This document shows positions 1 to 10,539 of a stretch of DNA of 64,000 nt, one piece after another. This DNA comes from Larix kaempferi. Its lineage: Eukaryota > Streptophyta > Pinopsida > Pinales > Pinaceae. The notes beneath the pieces were generated by a model that worked only from the letters and a program-made list of their open reading frames with translations, made no database searches and had not been told where the DNA came from. Within the stretch, counting starts at the first letter, position 1. Each line of letters starts with the position of its first letter. The stretch is from assembly GCA_027924585.1 (NCBI GenBank), contig BSBM01000965.1:1178001-1242000 (forward strand). Reading direction: 5' to 3'. Position numbers and translations under genes: made by a program.

Positions 1-688
1 CAACATCTTCATGCTGAACATTTAAAGTCTGAACAGCTAACATGAATTTATCAATATGTACCTCTGCAGGTTCTTTGTCATCTGGGTTAAACTTAGGAAG
101 AATTTTATCTGAATGTTTTGGTAACGGGTGTTGTACCCCAGGAATTGCTACAGCAGCTGCCCTTAACCAAGGGAGCTGTGGATTAGGTGGAGGGGGTGGA
201 GGATTACCTCCTCCTCCTGCATTTCCTGCCATTGGACTTCCTTGAGAACTAGAAGAACTCTCAGAATGAGAAGATCTTGGACTGTTGGGTGGTGACTCAG
301 GAGGAGAAGGTGGCTGATCAGAACCACTTCCCGAAATTAACCTCCTTGTGGTATTGGTTTGTGTAATCTGTCTTTGATAACTTTCAGCTTGATGTTGAGG
401 AGTATTATCAGTTATTTCCAAATCTTCTGTAACTATGGTCAATTGTGGGTTATGTCGCTGTTGTCTAGGAAGACCATAATCTATTGGAGTAATACCTAAC
501 TGGTTAGCGTAAGCTCTAGTAAGGATATGTCTGGATTCTTCTAGAGTTTGAGCACTTTGTGCAGGAGTAAATGGAGAAGTAATAGGATCACGTTCAAGGA
601 TATTCCTTACAGTTTCACTAAGAGGTGATCTACTAATTTCCGAAGATTGTTGGCTGGTTGGAAATGTTTTATTAGTTTCACCTGCCAT
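1..688 (-). CDS. gag: Ty3-gypsy-type Gag, N-terminal part, runs off left edge
   Basis: The minus strand is open without a stop from an ATG at 688 to the window edge (229 codons), so only the N-terminal part is visible. The protein begins MAGETNKTF, continues through a Ser/Pro/Gln-rich stretch (residues about 90-160) and a short Gly then Pro run, and enters a segment rich in hydrophobic residues with an HIDKFML and NVQHEDV pattern. This resembles the start of a retrotransposon capsid domain. Known role of the family: Gag builds the cytoplasmic virus-like particle that packages element RNA. The ATG lies 13 bases from a PBS and 33 bases from an LTR end, which fixes its identity as the first ORF of an LTR element. 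No stop or frameshift is seen, so this copy may be young. Assignment to gypsy rather than copia rests on the non-Met PBS and is inferred. Confidence 0.75.
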   Translation of the reverse strand, partial: MAGETNKTFPTSQQSSEISRSPLSETVRNILERDPITSPFTPAQSAQTLEESRHILTRAYANQLGITPIDYGLPRQQRHNPQLTIVTEDLEITDNTPQHQAESYQRQITQTNTTRRLISGSGSDQPPSPPESPPNSPRSSHSESSSSSQGSPMAGNAGGGGNPPPPPPNPQLPWLRAAAVAIPGVQHPLPKHSDKILPKFNPDDKEPAEVHIDKFMLAVQTLNVQHEDV

Positions 689-700
689 TACTTAATTCAG

Positions 701-718
701 GCCCTCCTTCTAGCGCCA
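701..718 (-). other. Primer-binding site of the 1-1639 element
   Basis: Minus-strand sequence TGGCGCTAGAAGGAGGGC begins two bases after the CA end of the adjacent LTR, the normal place for the tRNA primer site that starts minus-strand DNA synthesis. It begins TGG, complementary to a tRNA CCA end, but does not match initiator tRNA-Met. I did not identify the tRNA. Confidence 0.6.
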
Positions 719-720
719 TT

Positions 721-1639
721 TGTTGGCCTGATTTTATGAATCAGGGCCAATAAAGAGGTTTTATCCACACAATCAACTTAAAGCAGTATCCGGTGTGTTT
801 GAATTAACAAGAACTCGCAGGTTATGGTCCTGATACCAGCTAGTTTGTCTCTTAAGGAAACCTCAAAACTAGCAAAATCTAACCTATTCTAATGTTTATC
901 CTATCTATGTATTTACAAATGTCCTAAGGCTGCTTTCGGAATGAAAGACTTCAATTTTTTGGAAAATTTTCTAAGTAAGAAAGCTTATTTACAATACACA
1001 GAACGAGTCAACAATGCTTAATAAAATAAACTAATTAATCTATCTACCCTATTTACCCTATCTCAGCTGAGAGAAGATTTGAAACTAAGATTAATCATTA
1101 ATCTGATAACAGAAAATTGAAGTATGATATAAACAAAACATGTTTAAATTATAACAACAATAACTCTGCTATATAGAAATAGAGATGAGATTCAACCTAA
1201 AACACACAGTCAAATTTCACTTCCAGAACTGATTAATAATTATTGTTCAAGACAGTCATTCAAATTTGAGATAATGCTTATTTGAAATTCACCGTTAACA
1301 TACAAATGAAATTTTAAATAAACAAGAAGTTATATCATTCAAGTTAATGTTTATAGTGAAAATACTAATGAACAAACCACAATGACATATTCATTCAATA
1401 ACTAATCTTGAGACGACAAAGTGAGAAAATTGTTTAAACATCAGTATGACACAGCATACAGAGTTTGCATATAAACAGAAGATGACAAACCGAAATATAT
1501 GTATATATAAAAAACCCAAAAATGAATACCATTCACAGCATCATTCGTAGATATCCAGTACCATCCACAACAAAGCTTCAGCTTGAAGTTTGAAGTAATA
1601 CTAGCAAATAGAATATATTTCAAGAAGTTTTCCTCTACA
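721..1639 (-). repeat. Candidate LTR (919 bp) with PBS on one side and PPT on the other
   Basis: The segment starts TGTTGGCC and ends CTCTACA on the plus strand, so it has TG...CA ends. The left end abuts the PBS of the gag ORF. The right end abuts a purine-rich tract (minus strand GAGGAGGATGGAG). A minus-strand TATATATA-like box lies near 1500. The left border is well supported by the PBS. The right border is an inference from the PPT, because the partner LTR lies outside the window. Confidence 0.55.
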
Positions 1640-1655
1640 CTCCATCCTCCTCAAT
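1640..1655 (-). other. Candidate polypurine tract
   Basis: Minus-strand TTGAGGAGGATGGAG directly precedes a TGTAGAGG LTR start. A PPT primes plus-strand DNA synthesis and marks the 3' end of an element's internal region. Its presence right of this LTR, with a PBS to the left, means the LTR sits between the 3' end of one internal region and the 5' end of another. Confidence 0.5.
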
Positions 1656-1917
1656 TCATCAAAAATCTTCATTCATATACTAGTGAGAGTCGGTTTTTGC
1701 TATAAATGTTGCATGCAACATTATAGGAAATTACTTAACCATAAAAGCATCTAATTACACCAAATACTAAAAATAGAATCAACTAGCCTGAGTCGAGACA
1801 TCTCAGAACATTCTTGGCCATTCAGAATATTCCAACTTGTAACAGATCAGCTATACTTTCATGCCAACGCATCCACCATGTCCTGCATTCCTGGAAGAAA
1901 GCGGTGATAAAACCCCC

Positions 1918-2051
1918 CTGCATTAAATTCAATAAATACATTATATCAAAATCGATTTAACACAGTTAACCGAAATATTAAAACAAAATTATAAATGCAT
2001 GCCTGTAAAATCTCCGATTTTATAGACATGCTAAATCAAAATAATCGTTAC
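1918..2051 (-). other. Candidate 134-bp intron after the accessory ORF
   Basis: Minus strand: donor CAG|GTAACG at 2052/2051 and acceptor AATGCAG|GGGG at 1918/1917, with AT-rich sequence between. The segment after the acceptor (1917-1859) is open in the phase expected if the upstream frame is spliced through, and ends at TGA 1859-1861. However, the upstream frame has TAA and TAG codons just before the donor, so splicing may affect only the 3' untranslated part. Support is from motif and phase only. Confidence 0.3.
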
Positions 2052-2073
2052 CTGTCAACAAGAAAAAGAACTA

Positions 2074-3762
2074 TTAGGCTTCATTATGAAGAGCGACTAC
2101 TCTTCTAGCTTCGGCCAATTTAGCCTTCAACCTGATAATTTTAACATTTTGTTTTTCAATTCGTTCCAATAGCAGCTGATTTGTTTTTAATATCGATTTC
2201 TTGGATTTCTTGAATTGATTCTTTTTCACGTTGGCCCTTTTCCACCTGTCAATCCATTCTAGCAATTCTTTCTTGAACGTTTTATTTTCTTATTCCAACA
2301 AGACCGTATACTGTTTGCGCTTTCCTTTAGACTCTGCTTTTTTATCCTGATAGATATTTCCTATTACCTGTTGTAGGGTTTCGTCTTCGCTAGCTATATG
2401 AGGAGAACGAGGACTGTCACAATGCTGATTGTGCAATGATTCAAGTTCTACAGTGTCAATATTTATTTCTGGTTGATCGCCCTCGACCTCACCTGATGGC
2501 ACATCATTCCCCTGGACAGTGGTGGAATTCCCTACATCCATTGCGTTAGGGACAGGTATCGGAATATCATCCTCAATATCTACAACTGCAGGTTCGGCAG
2601 CAGTAGATTTGGAAGTCTGTGGATCAGACCTATACCTTGGAGTAGAATGAAAACTATGCATGCTTCTGGTGATTCTACGTGAAAACGATAAGTTTCCAAC
2701 CTTCGACCCTTCCTTGTCACAACAAACCTGAGCTAAGTGATTCAACTTACGCATAGAATTTTTATCACATTCAGCAGGTTTAACGATTTCGTCTTGGGCT
2801 GATCCCTCTTTTAATTTTACAGGGTTGCCATCATCCTTATCGGGTTCTGGTTCATTTAAAATTTCCCTAGAATTACAAGGAACTGAAACCCTATCAGCAT
2901 CTTTATCTACCTCATCGTCTATGGACATGGTTACGGCCTCTGGCTCACTATCTTCTGAGCTACTAACCTCAGGATTTATGATTTTTCGTTTTCTACGAGC
3001 TCGAGGAGATGGATTAGGCCAATACTGTGTTGGCCCCAATTTACAAGCGACTAGAAATTCATCCCAAGACCGACCTTTTGCGGATAATTGAAATTGCAGT
3101 AAAATTTTAATCAATCCATGGTGACACAGACTATTATCAGGGTTATTGAAATTCCTTACAGACTGTGACATTTTCTTCAAGCTTTGCCACAGATAGAAGG
3201 GAAAATTAAGTTTATAACCCTTTACTGCTAACAACAACCGTAAATGATACAAATGCAAATGGGAAAAACGTCCACAACAGGTTACGTACCTTACCAAGAT
3301 TTCATAGTAAGCTCTCCACTCGGGCTTTAGGAATTTTACGGGTACGCCTACCCTCAATTTCGTTTTATCTGGTAAAGGCGTAAACAAAGCCAAACACTTC
3401 TTCTTATCAACCATAAGGCCTTTAAACCAGCGTTCTCCCACCTGAGGAAGTTTCGTGGCTTCAGCAATTTTGTCTTCATTGACCACAAATTCGAAACCCC
3501 CAATTCGCACCCTGTCATTTTTAAAATTCATTGCAAACATTTTGGTAATCTCCACATGATGCCCATCAAAGCTTTGAAAGAAATGCGTCCATCCCATTTT
3601 CTCGAATTTCTGGGCAACCTCCTGATTGGCTTCAATAATTTCATACCCTGAGATTTCAAAACGATTCAGAGGAGACATGGTTTCTTCAGCACTGTCTGGG
3701 CTTAGTCGTGGAATGAAAGGGAAAGTGAAAATAGAGGGAATAGGTATCCACACACACGACAT
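2074..3762 (-). pseudogene. Accessory ORF of LTR element, broken by one in-frame stop
   Basis: One frame runs from ATG 3760-3762 to a stop at 2074-2076, interrupted only by TAA at 2290-2292 (490 codons before it, 71 after). An internal Met (start MSPLNRFEIS) may be the real start. The N-terminal half (residues about 30-240) is a globular region with the motifs MFAMNFKND, GGFEFVV and ATKLPQVGERWFKG. This resembles the domain of putative plant transposon proteins linked to retrotransposons, a family call made from memory and not searched. It is followed by a basic patch (SPRARRKRK, near residue 255), an acidic low-complexity region, and after the stop a Lys-rich coiled coil. It lies just upstream of a PPT and LTR, the position of accessory or env-like ORFs in Tat/Athila-type elements. 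Function unknown. No membrane segment is evident. Confidence 0.6.
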
Positions 3763-5486
3763 GCTAGAAAATCTTCACATGCTTCAAACCTGATGACAAA
3801 TCAAATCTCTGAACCTACCATTTTAGCGGGATAGTGATAAGTATTACAACTTTAATGCTACACCATGGCTTATGCCAACTTATCTGCGTTTAGCCATGCC
3901 CAGTAGTGATCACCACTTAACTTGGCGAACCGGCGATATGACGACTGATAGAACCATTATTACGATCATTGATTATTGACAGTGGCTCATAATTAATAGG
4001 TACGATGGCGTAGTTCGAAATGAGTGTTAGCAATTAACACTGTCAACATGGTTTTGCCAAATGCATACAATTGTCGAGTCTGTCAAGTGGTGAAGGCCAC
4101 GTTTCCATACCAGCTCACCGATCCAAAGGTTTATCGATTTAACCGTTGATTTAGCGCATGGCCAGTTCATCAAACGATCATCATTGTTCTATGATGTTAC
4201 GTCGTGATATGAAGAATAATAGATTGCGTTTTAAGGTTGAGTAGGTATTAATCAAATGGCCAGCTTGGTGTTTATTTTATGTATATGTACAAACTATATA
4301 TATACAACACTAAGTCGAAACCTTTATACATGGTATTAACACACTATATTATATATCATTATATAGGGTATTTATCATGTGTGAAATGTTTCCTATACAA
4401 ACCTCGTTTATTGATTAACTATGATATTGACAAAGTTTATGATAGGATATTCCTTATGATATTAATTTCCCAAATTCTCTTAGTCTTGAGACTAATAATA
4501 CCCTAAACAATGTGTTTTATGATATTTCTTTGACACAAAAACCCTTAAGTCACATAAACTCGTTTTAAATATTTTAAATAATTTCAATGAGAATTTACGA
4601 AACTTATCAATCCTTCATTCAAAAAGCCAAGTTTGATAATCAAGTCCCTATCAGCTCTAGAATCATTAATTACTTTTCTTTGATTAAGAGCACCTTCAGA
4701 ATCAAAGATTCTGAAGGAGCTCTGTATAATTTTTAATTGATTTATCACATAAAAAGCTGATCTCTCTTCACTTTGTCAAGAAATGAAGAGGTTGTTGTTT
4801 GCTGCCAACACCTTGCTACTGCTGCTTCCTTCTATGTCGCATTTCCCAAACTAGTCCAGGAATGTGCCCATGTTGTGATCCCAAATCAAGCTAGGCTCAC
4901 CCTTGTGGCCTATTCTTCCTGACCAACTCTCTCTCACTTGGCCTTGGTTGCATACACTTATTGGATTCTTAGTTTCTACCTCTTTCCAAAACCATCATGC
5001 TCTTTTATAACCGTGTGTTGGAAAAGGGTGTTCCCAAGGATCTTCCTTTGTGGTGCACTCCCTCCATATGCTAAGACTCTCATGCGTTATTTTCTGCCTT
5101 ACATTTTCCATGAACTCTCAATCCAACTTTCCTCTACTTGCCTTGATTTGGAGCACGTCTCTCTTGACGTGCTCCAACCCATTCTAAGTCTGCAACCCTT
5201 TTGTGGAGATGTTCCCATCACACACAAGTCTCCCACACTACCTTTAGTCATGAAACCCACCTTCTCATATGACTTGCATCTATGCCTGTCTTTTCATGCC
5301 AAGGGAATCTTTGGTGTGGGTACATGCCCCATACTTGGTGACATGCCCCACTTGGAATGGGATTCTAGTCATGCACTAGAGAAGGGGCATTACATAGGGA
5401 AAATACATCAGACCTGATTTATCAAAGGTTTTTTTAGATGCCATCGAGATGAGTGTCTATAGGTAGGTGTTGATAGTTCCTCAGAG
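3763..5486. other. Spacer without a supported gene
   Basis: 3763-4260 is mixed-composition sequence upstream of the accessory ORF and may hold its promoter, but I see no TATA box close to the start. 4261-4740 is AT-rich. 4938-5417 holds a 159-codon plus-strand ORF with no recognisable domain, unusual composition (many Leu, Pro, Cys, His) and no start context; I treat it as chance. Confidence 0.5.
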
Positions 5487-5907
5487 TGTTGGAATTAGTG
5501 GCATAATTTCAATGAGTGCATCGAAAGCACAAATTGGGAATGCTAACAAAAGAATTCCAATAGTTCATTGGAGCATGGATTTTGGGAATCAACTAGAGAG
5601 AGCATAGAGGAAGTTCCAATAAATGTATGTTCTAATTGTGTTTCAGAGGCTTTTTTTTACAGTGATTTAGTCATCAGTTTCGTATCATTTTTATTCCCAA
5701 TGAAAATTTTGGTCACCAAGAAAAATAGAGTTTGTATATATATGTGTAATTTCACTTGTTAATGAAGGATATGAGACAAATTATAGAAGGAGAGAGTGTT
5801 GCTTCTATTGTTTATCTACATGTAATTTCTTATATGTTTGTGTCTTTTGTAAGTTTGTAAACACCCCCATCCCCTTCAATTTCATTAATTATCATGGTAT
5901 TAAAACG
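5487..5907 (+). repeat. Candidate relict copia-type LTR with degenerate PBS
   Basis: The segment begins TGTTGGAATTAG and ends TTAATTATCA at 5894, directly followed by TGGTATTAAAACG (5895-5907), a degenerate match to the initiator tRNA-Met site TGGTATCAGAGC. This is the layout of a 5' LTR plus PBS on the plus strand. No gag or pol is visible downstream, so it would be a truncated relic. The left border is a guess from the TG start. Confidence 0.35.
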
Positions 5908-6224
5908 GGATTGGATTAAATCCCTTAAGGAAATCCTATGAAGATGAAAATATGTGAGAGATCGCACTCATAGTTGCAGGATAGCATAGAGGATAGACTA
6001 CAAGAATAAGTTAAGTGTGTAGTTTATGTAAGTAGTGTTTCTAGAAATAATAATTTTGTGTGTTGTTTCCATAATACTACTTGTAATGAGGTTAGAGAAT
6101 GAGTAAGGACTACTCAGATTGCACATAAGCTCTATCTTTTATGATTGTGGATCTCATTGATCGCTAGTGAAGTGAATCTCACTGGTATGTCTAAGAGGAA
6201 TTTGAAGATAGTAGAGAACTTTGA

Positions 6225-6620
6225 TGTAGAGAGTGTACTTCCTAGAAGAGAAGTAAAGTAAGAGAGCCATCATTAATGAAAAATAATTCAAGAAAGAAAC
6301 CAATGTGAGAGAGACATGATTGATTTATTGATGAATCTTGCTGGGTACAACGATTCTTTGCTCGTAGGAAATATATTTCTTTAATTGGTCAAGATATTGC
6401 AACATGCTATAAAGTCACATATGTGAATATATGCTTCAATATGTGTGTAACCAACTAAAATTAGAATTCTAGAAGTTATATGGAGGTTCCTTCAACACCA
6501 ATGAGTATAAAGAAAGGAAATCCTCCAATATTTTAAATTTGATTACAAATTTTCTGATTGGTAATGAATAAGTGTTGATTCCTTCCATCATTCACTAAAT
6601 CTATATCTTATGTAAGTATA
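6225..6620. repeat. Dispersed repeat R1, copy 1
   Basis: This stretch aligns by eye, in the same orientation, with 59810-60235. Shared blocks include AACTTTGATGTAGAGAG, GATTGATTTATTGATGAA, CACATGTGAAT and GGAGATTCCTTCAA-type segments in the same order and spacing, with substitutions and small indels between. It has no coding potential and no family I recognise. It is probably a decayed fragment of one transposon or LTR family. Confidence 0.6.
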
Positions 6621-7164
6621 TGGTTGTCTGGATATCAATTGAATGATTCTTGACCAACTTTCCCATTATACAAATGGATGGCCCTAGACTCGGATAGCAG
6701 GTGACGACAACGATAGTAGAATTACATCATGTGGTATCACAACTTTTTTCGTGTGTATATAACTCGAAGGGAGATGATTCATTGAGAAGTGCAATTTGAA
6801 AAAAAAATATTGAGAAAGTAAGATTATTTATTATATAGAATATATTTCCAGTTGTATCAAGAGTAATAAGGTGCTTGACATACCAGGTAGTTGTTTGGAA
6901 AAATTAAATAAAGTTATTTGATAAGATTTAGAGTTGTTTGAAAAAATCAAATTAAATTATTTGATAAGATATGGCTAGTCCATTTAAAATTATAAGATAA
7001 AATTAAAAAACAAAATTTATAAAGATTTCTTAAACATAAAAAGTTAAAAAAAAATGATGTAGAAATCCTCAAAATAGTTCTACATGAATATACATAATAA
7101 ATTCATAGAGCATGTCCATTTGATTAAGAAGGATAGAGAGAGCATAAACTTTGGAGAGAGGCTT
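6621..7164. other. AT-rich spacer
   Basis: No ORF or element end is recognised. Around 6890-6975 a short direct repeat of the form TTATTTGATAAGAT separated by AATTAAATAAAG-like sequence occurs twice. Confidence 0.4.
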
Positions 7165-7466
7165 ATTGGGAGTAATCTCTCTACAATAGATAAAAGAAGG
7201 AAATACCTTGTCAGGGGGGGACATGTTGATAGGGGGAGCTTCCAAAAGGAGGCCTTTGCTATTGTTGCCAAAGGGGGGGGAATATTGGTGTTGCCATCAA
7301 TGCCAATATTCAACATTCTCCCCCTTTGGCATTGATGGCAACACCAATAGTTCTCCCCCTTTGGAAACAATGACAAAGGCCTCCTTTTGACAGCTTCCCC
7401 TATCAACATGTCTCCCCCTGACAAGGTATTTTCTTCTTTTATCTACTATAGGGAGATTACTCCCAA
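7165..7466. repeat. Long inverted repeat (foldback) at copia 3' end
   Basis: The left arm (about 7165-7303) and right arm (about 7328-7466) are inverted copies, about 90% or more identical by eye, with a spacer of about 24 bp. The same peptide start (MSGGDMLIG) can be read from both strands, which is a by-product of the symmetry and not two genes. The right arm is the normal 3' internal end of the copia element; the left arm is its inverted copy and occupies the place where the 3' LTR should be. Confidence 0.85.
7315..7323 (-). other. PPT of copia-1
   Basis: Minus-strand GGGGGAGAA immediately precedes TGTTGAATATTGGC, identical to the start of this element's 5' LTR. This marks the end of the internal region. 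Confidence 0.75.
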
Positions 7467-7865
7467 CTTTTGTCTAAGATACTCAAAGGATTCTTTGGGT
7501 TGTGGATTAGTGAAGATATCAGTTATCTTCTCTTTTGTATCAACATATTCCATTCTCACAACTTTTTGTGAAACTTGACCTCTTAGAAAGTGATATTTTA
7601 TTGGAATGTGCTTTTTCTTGGAGTACATGACAATATTTTTTGATATTTTTGTGGCAATGGTATTGTCACAGATTATCACTATGGGATGCTCATACTTCAC
7701 AAGTATGTCTTCCAATGTCTGCTTCATCCAAATGACTTGAGTACAACATAATGCAACAGGAATATATTCAGCTTATGTTGTAGATAGTGCGATGGAAGGT
7801 TGTTTCTTGCTTAGCCATGATACCAAACAGTCTCCCACGTAGAATGCTGCTCCACTGGTACTCTT
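7446..7865 (-). pseudogene. copia-1 RNase H fragment
   Basis: A minus-strand frame at 7446-7727 shows the C-terminal RNase H region of Ty1-copia: an ICDNTIA motif (the Asp is a catalytic position), KKHIPIKYHF, ITDIFTNP and LRQKLGV. The upstream part (7728-7865) is homologous but broken by stops. RNase H degrades the RNA strand of the RNA-DNA hybrid during reverse transcription. It continues from the RT frame on its right and ends close to the inverted repeat and PPT. Not functional. Confidence 0.8.
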
Positions 7866-8921
7866 TCAGTCATCAACACTTCCTTCCCAATCTACATTAG
7901 TGAAGGCTTTTAATGTGAAGTCTTCGCATTTTGGGTACCATAAACCATACTCCATAGTACCTTTCAAATATTTGAAAATTCTTTTTACTGCTGTTACATG
8001 TGTTTCTTTGGGGTTTGATTGGAATCTAGCAACCAATCCTACAACTTGGATAACATCTGGTCTTGTAGTTGTCACATATAGCAGACTACATATCATAGAT
8101 CTATACATAGCATGATCCACTTCCAAAGATTCATCATCCTTGCTTAACTTGCAGCCAGTGATCATGGGGGTACTAACAGGCTTGGAATATTCCATCTTAA
8201 AATTTGTTAGCATCTCTTTAATGTACTTGGTTTGAGAAATGAAAATCCATTTGTCTGATTGAGTGACTTGTAATCCTAAGAAGAATGTTAGTTCTCCCAA
8301 CAGAGACATTTCAAATTCTTTCTTCATATCTGAAGAAAAGTTTACACTTAGGACTTGTAGATCACTTCCAAATATGATATCATCTACATAGACAACAACA
8401 ATGATCATATTCTCATTTTCAAATTTTATGTATAGATTACTATCAGTGACCCCTCTTATGTATCCTTGTTGTTTCAAGTAGTTGTCAAGTCTTGAAAACC
8501 ATGCCCTTGGAGCTTGTTTGAGACCATAGAGTGCCCTTTTCAATTTGCAATTATAAACTTTGTTTTCTGATAAGAGAAAACCTCCAGGTTGTTCAATATA
8601 GACTTCTTCTTCAAGATTTCCATTCAGAAATGCAGATTTAACATCCATTTGATATACTTTGAAATTTTTGTAACATGCTAAAGCTAAGAACATCCTTATT
8701 GCTTCAAGTCTTGCTACGGGGGAAAATGTTTCTTCAAAGTCAATACCTTCCACCTGAGCATATCCCTTGCATACTATTCTGGCCATGTTTCTTATTACTT
8801 TACCATCTTCATTTAACTTGTTCTTGAAAATCCACTTAGTCCTAATCACATTCTTGTCTTTAGGTCTTGGTACAATTTCCCAGGTTTCGTTCTTCTCTAT
8901 TTGTTCCAGCTCCTCATTCAT
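7866..8921 (-). pseudogene. copia-1 reverse transcriptase fragment
   Basis: A 351-codon minus-strand frame covers most of the Ty1-copia [16 protein letters not shown] near the N terminus, [35 protein letters not shown], the catalytic YVDD box near residue 178, and the connection to RNase H ([22 protein letters not shown]). The domain itself is well preserved, but the frame stops at both ends where a complete polyprotein would continue. RT copies element RNA into DNA inside the particle. Confidence 0.88.
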
Positions 8922-10128
8922 ATCTTTGATCCAATCATCACTTTTTCTAACTTCTACAAATATTTTAGGATCTACTAGCGAAAGTAGTGCTTTTTCTTGA
9001 TCATATATTAACCTTCTTCTTTGAACTACAGTACTTATGTCACCAATAACTTGACTTTCACGATGATCTCTTTGAACTCTTCTTGATGGTTCTATTGTAT
9101 CAGGCCTTATAGAATATTCTTTGTTATTTTTGTGAGATACCTCATCTTCCTTTTCTTCCTACTCAATTTCTTCTTCATCTTGTGAATCCTCTTTCCTTTG
9201 TGAGTCTTCTTCATCCTTATCATTATTTCTTATCTCATCATATTGAGTTATAATACTTCTTGGATTCATGTCATCTATTCCTACATCTGCACTCTCTATG
9301 ATATTAGGTAGTCTTAGATTGTAACATCTATATGCTTTCTTGGTTGATGAATATCCTAGAAATATTCCTTCATCGGTTCTGGAATCAAACTTACCAAGAT
9401 CATCCTCATTCCTCTTTATGTATCACTTACTACCAAACACTCTGAAATATTTGACAGAGGCAGGAATTCCATACCATAGATCATAAGGAGTCTTGTCATG
9501 ATTTACTCAGTTGTCATCTATTAAGTACATAGACAGTTTTATATACTGCTTCTCTCCAATATGCATCTGAAAGTTTTGCTTCATTAAGTATAGTTCTGGC
9601 TGCTTCTTGGACTATCCTATTTTTTCTTTCCACAATGCCATTTTGCCGAGGAGTCTTTGAAGCTGAAAGTTGTCTTTTAATTCCATGGGTTTCACAAAAC
9701 TCATTGAATTCGTTTGAGGTAAAATCTCCTCCATTATCTGACCTTAAACACTTGATTTTCAGATTTGTCTCATTCTCAACCATTGCTTTAAAAATTTAAA
9801 ACTTCTCAAAAGATTCTAATTTTTCTTTGAGGAATGTCACCCAAGTCATCCTTGTATAATCATCAATGAACAACATGAAATAGGATTGGCCTTGCAAGAT
9901 TTTAGTTCTTGTTGGCCCACAAAGATTAGTGTGAACTATTTTCAATGGTTGTGAGGATGCATATTCCTTGATTCTGAAGCTGGATTTAGTTTGTTTCCCA
10001 TGTTGACAATGTTTACAAACTGAATTTTGAGGCTTTACAATCCTTGGCAATCCTCTTACAGCTTCCTTCTTACTCACCTTTATAAGATTGTCAAAATTCA
10101 AATGTCCCATCCTTCTATGCCATAGCTA
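8922..10128 (-). pseudogene. copia-1 integrase fragments
   Basis: Minus-strand frames 9796-10110 and 9514-9783 carry the Ty1-copia integrase. The first has the zinc-binding N-terminal part (MGHLNFDNL, CKHCQHGKQ) and the first catalytic block, which reads VHTNLCGP; the usual catalytic Asp is Asn here. The second has SDNGGDF (second Asp) and NGIVERKNR (the Glu). 8922-9513 is the C-terminal and linker region with frame breaks. Integrase inserts the DNA copy into the host chromosome. Frameshifts and the Asp-to-Asn change show it is dead. Confidence 0.8.
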
Positions 10129-10239
10129 GTTTTCATCAATCAGACTCATGTGGCATTGCTCTTCATTTTCTAGGATGTATACATTGCTTGAATTCCTTAA
10201 AGCATTCCCAATAAGTTTTCTTGAGTTTTTCTTCCCGAT

Positions 10240-10500
10240 TTAACATTTCTCGAAATCAAATATGAAGATGTGGCCTTGATCACATGTTTGACTCAAACTA
10301 ATAAGATTATACTTTAAATCTTCTACTAGCAACACATTTTCATCTCTGATTTTATTTTTGATAGCAACTGTACCTTTTCCAATTATCTTAGAGGACATAT
10401 TGTCTCCAAAAGTACCTTTTCCCTTTTGATCTCTTTTTAGGATTATGAACTTGTTTGGATCTCTCGTCATGTGTTTTGAACATCCACTATCAACATGCCA
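10240..10500 (-). pseudogene. copia-1 protease fragment
   Basis: The minus strand reads the Ty1-copia aspartic protease: the WHVDSGCSKHM active-site block (Asp-Ser-Gly) near 10470-10500, followed by MTRDPNKF and the ENVLLVEDLKYNLISLSQ stretch typical of the protease to gag-pre-integrase transition. It cleaves the Gag-Pol polyprotein. The frame is open over about 85 codons but is cut off on both sides. Confidence 0.75.
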
Positions 10501-10539
10501 TATATTTTTCTTTTATGTTGCACATAGAGCTATCATGGA

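Noticed and set aside
4938-5417. 159-codon plus-strand ORF
   Set aside because: No domain, odd composition, no homologous copy in the window; likely chance ORF in spacer DNA.
7080-7424. Minus-strand ORF that shares a peptide with a plus-strand ORF at 7208-7390
   Set aside because: The shared peptide is produced by the inverted repeat; not two genes.
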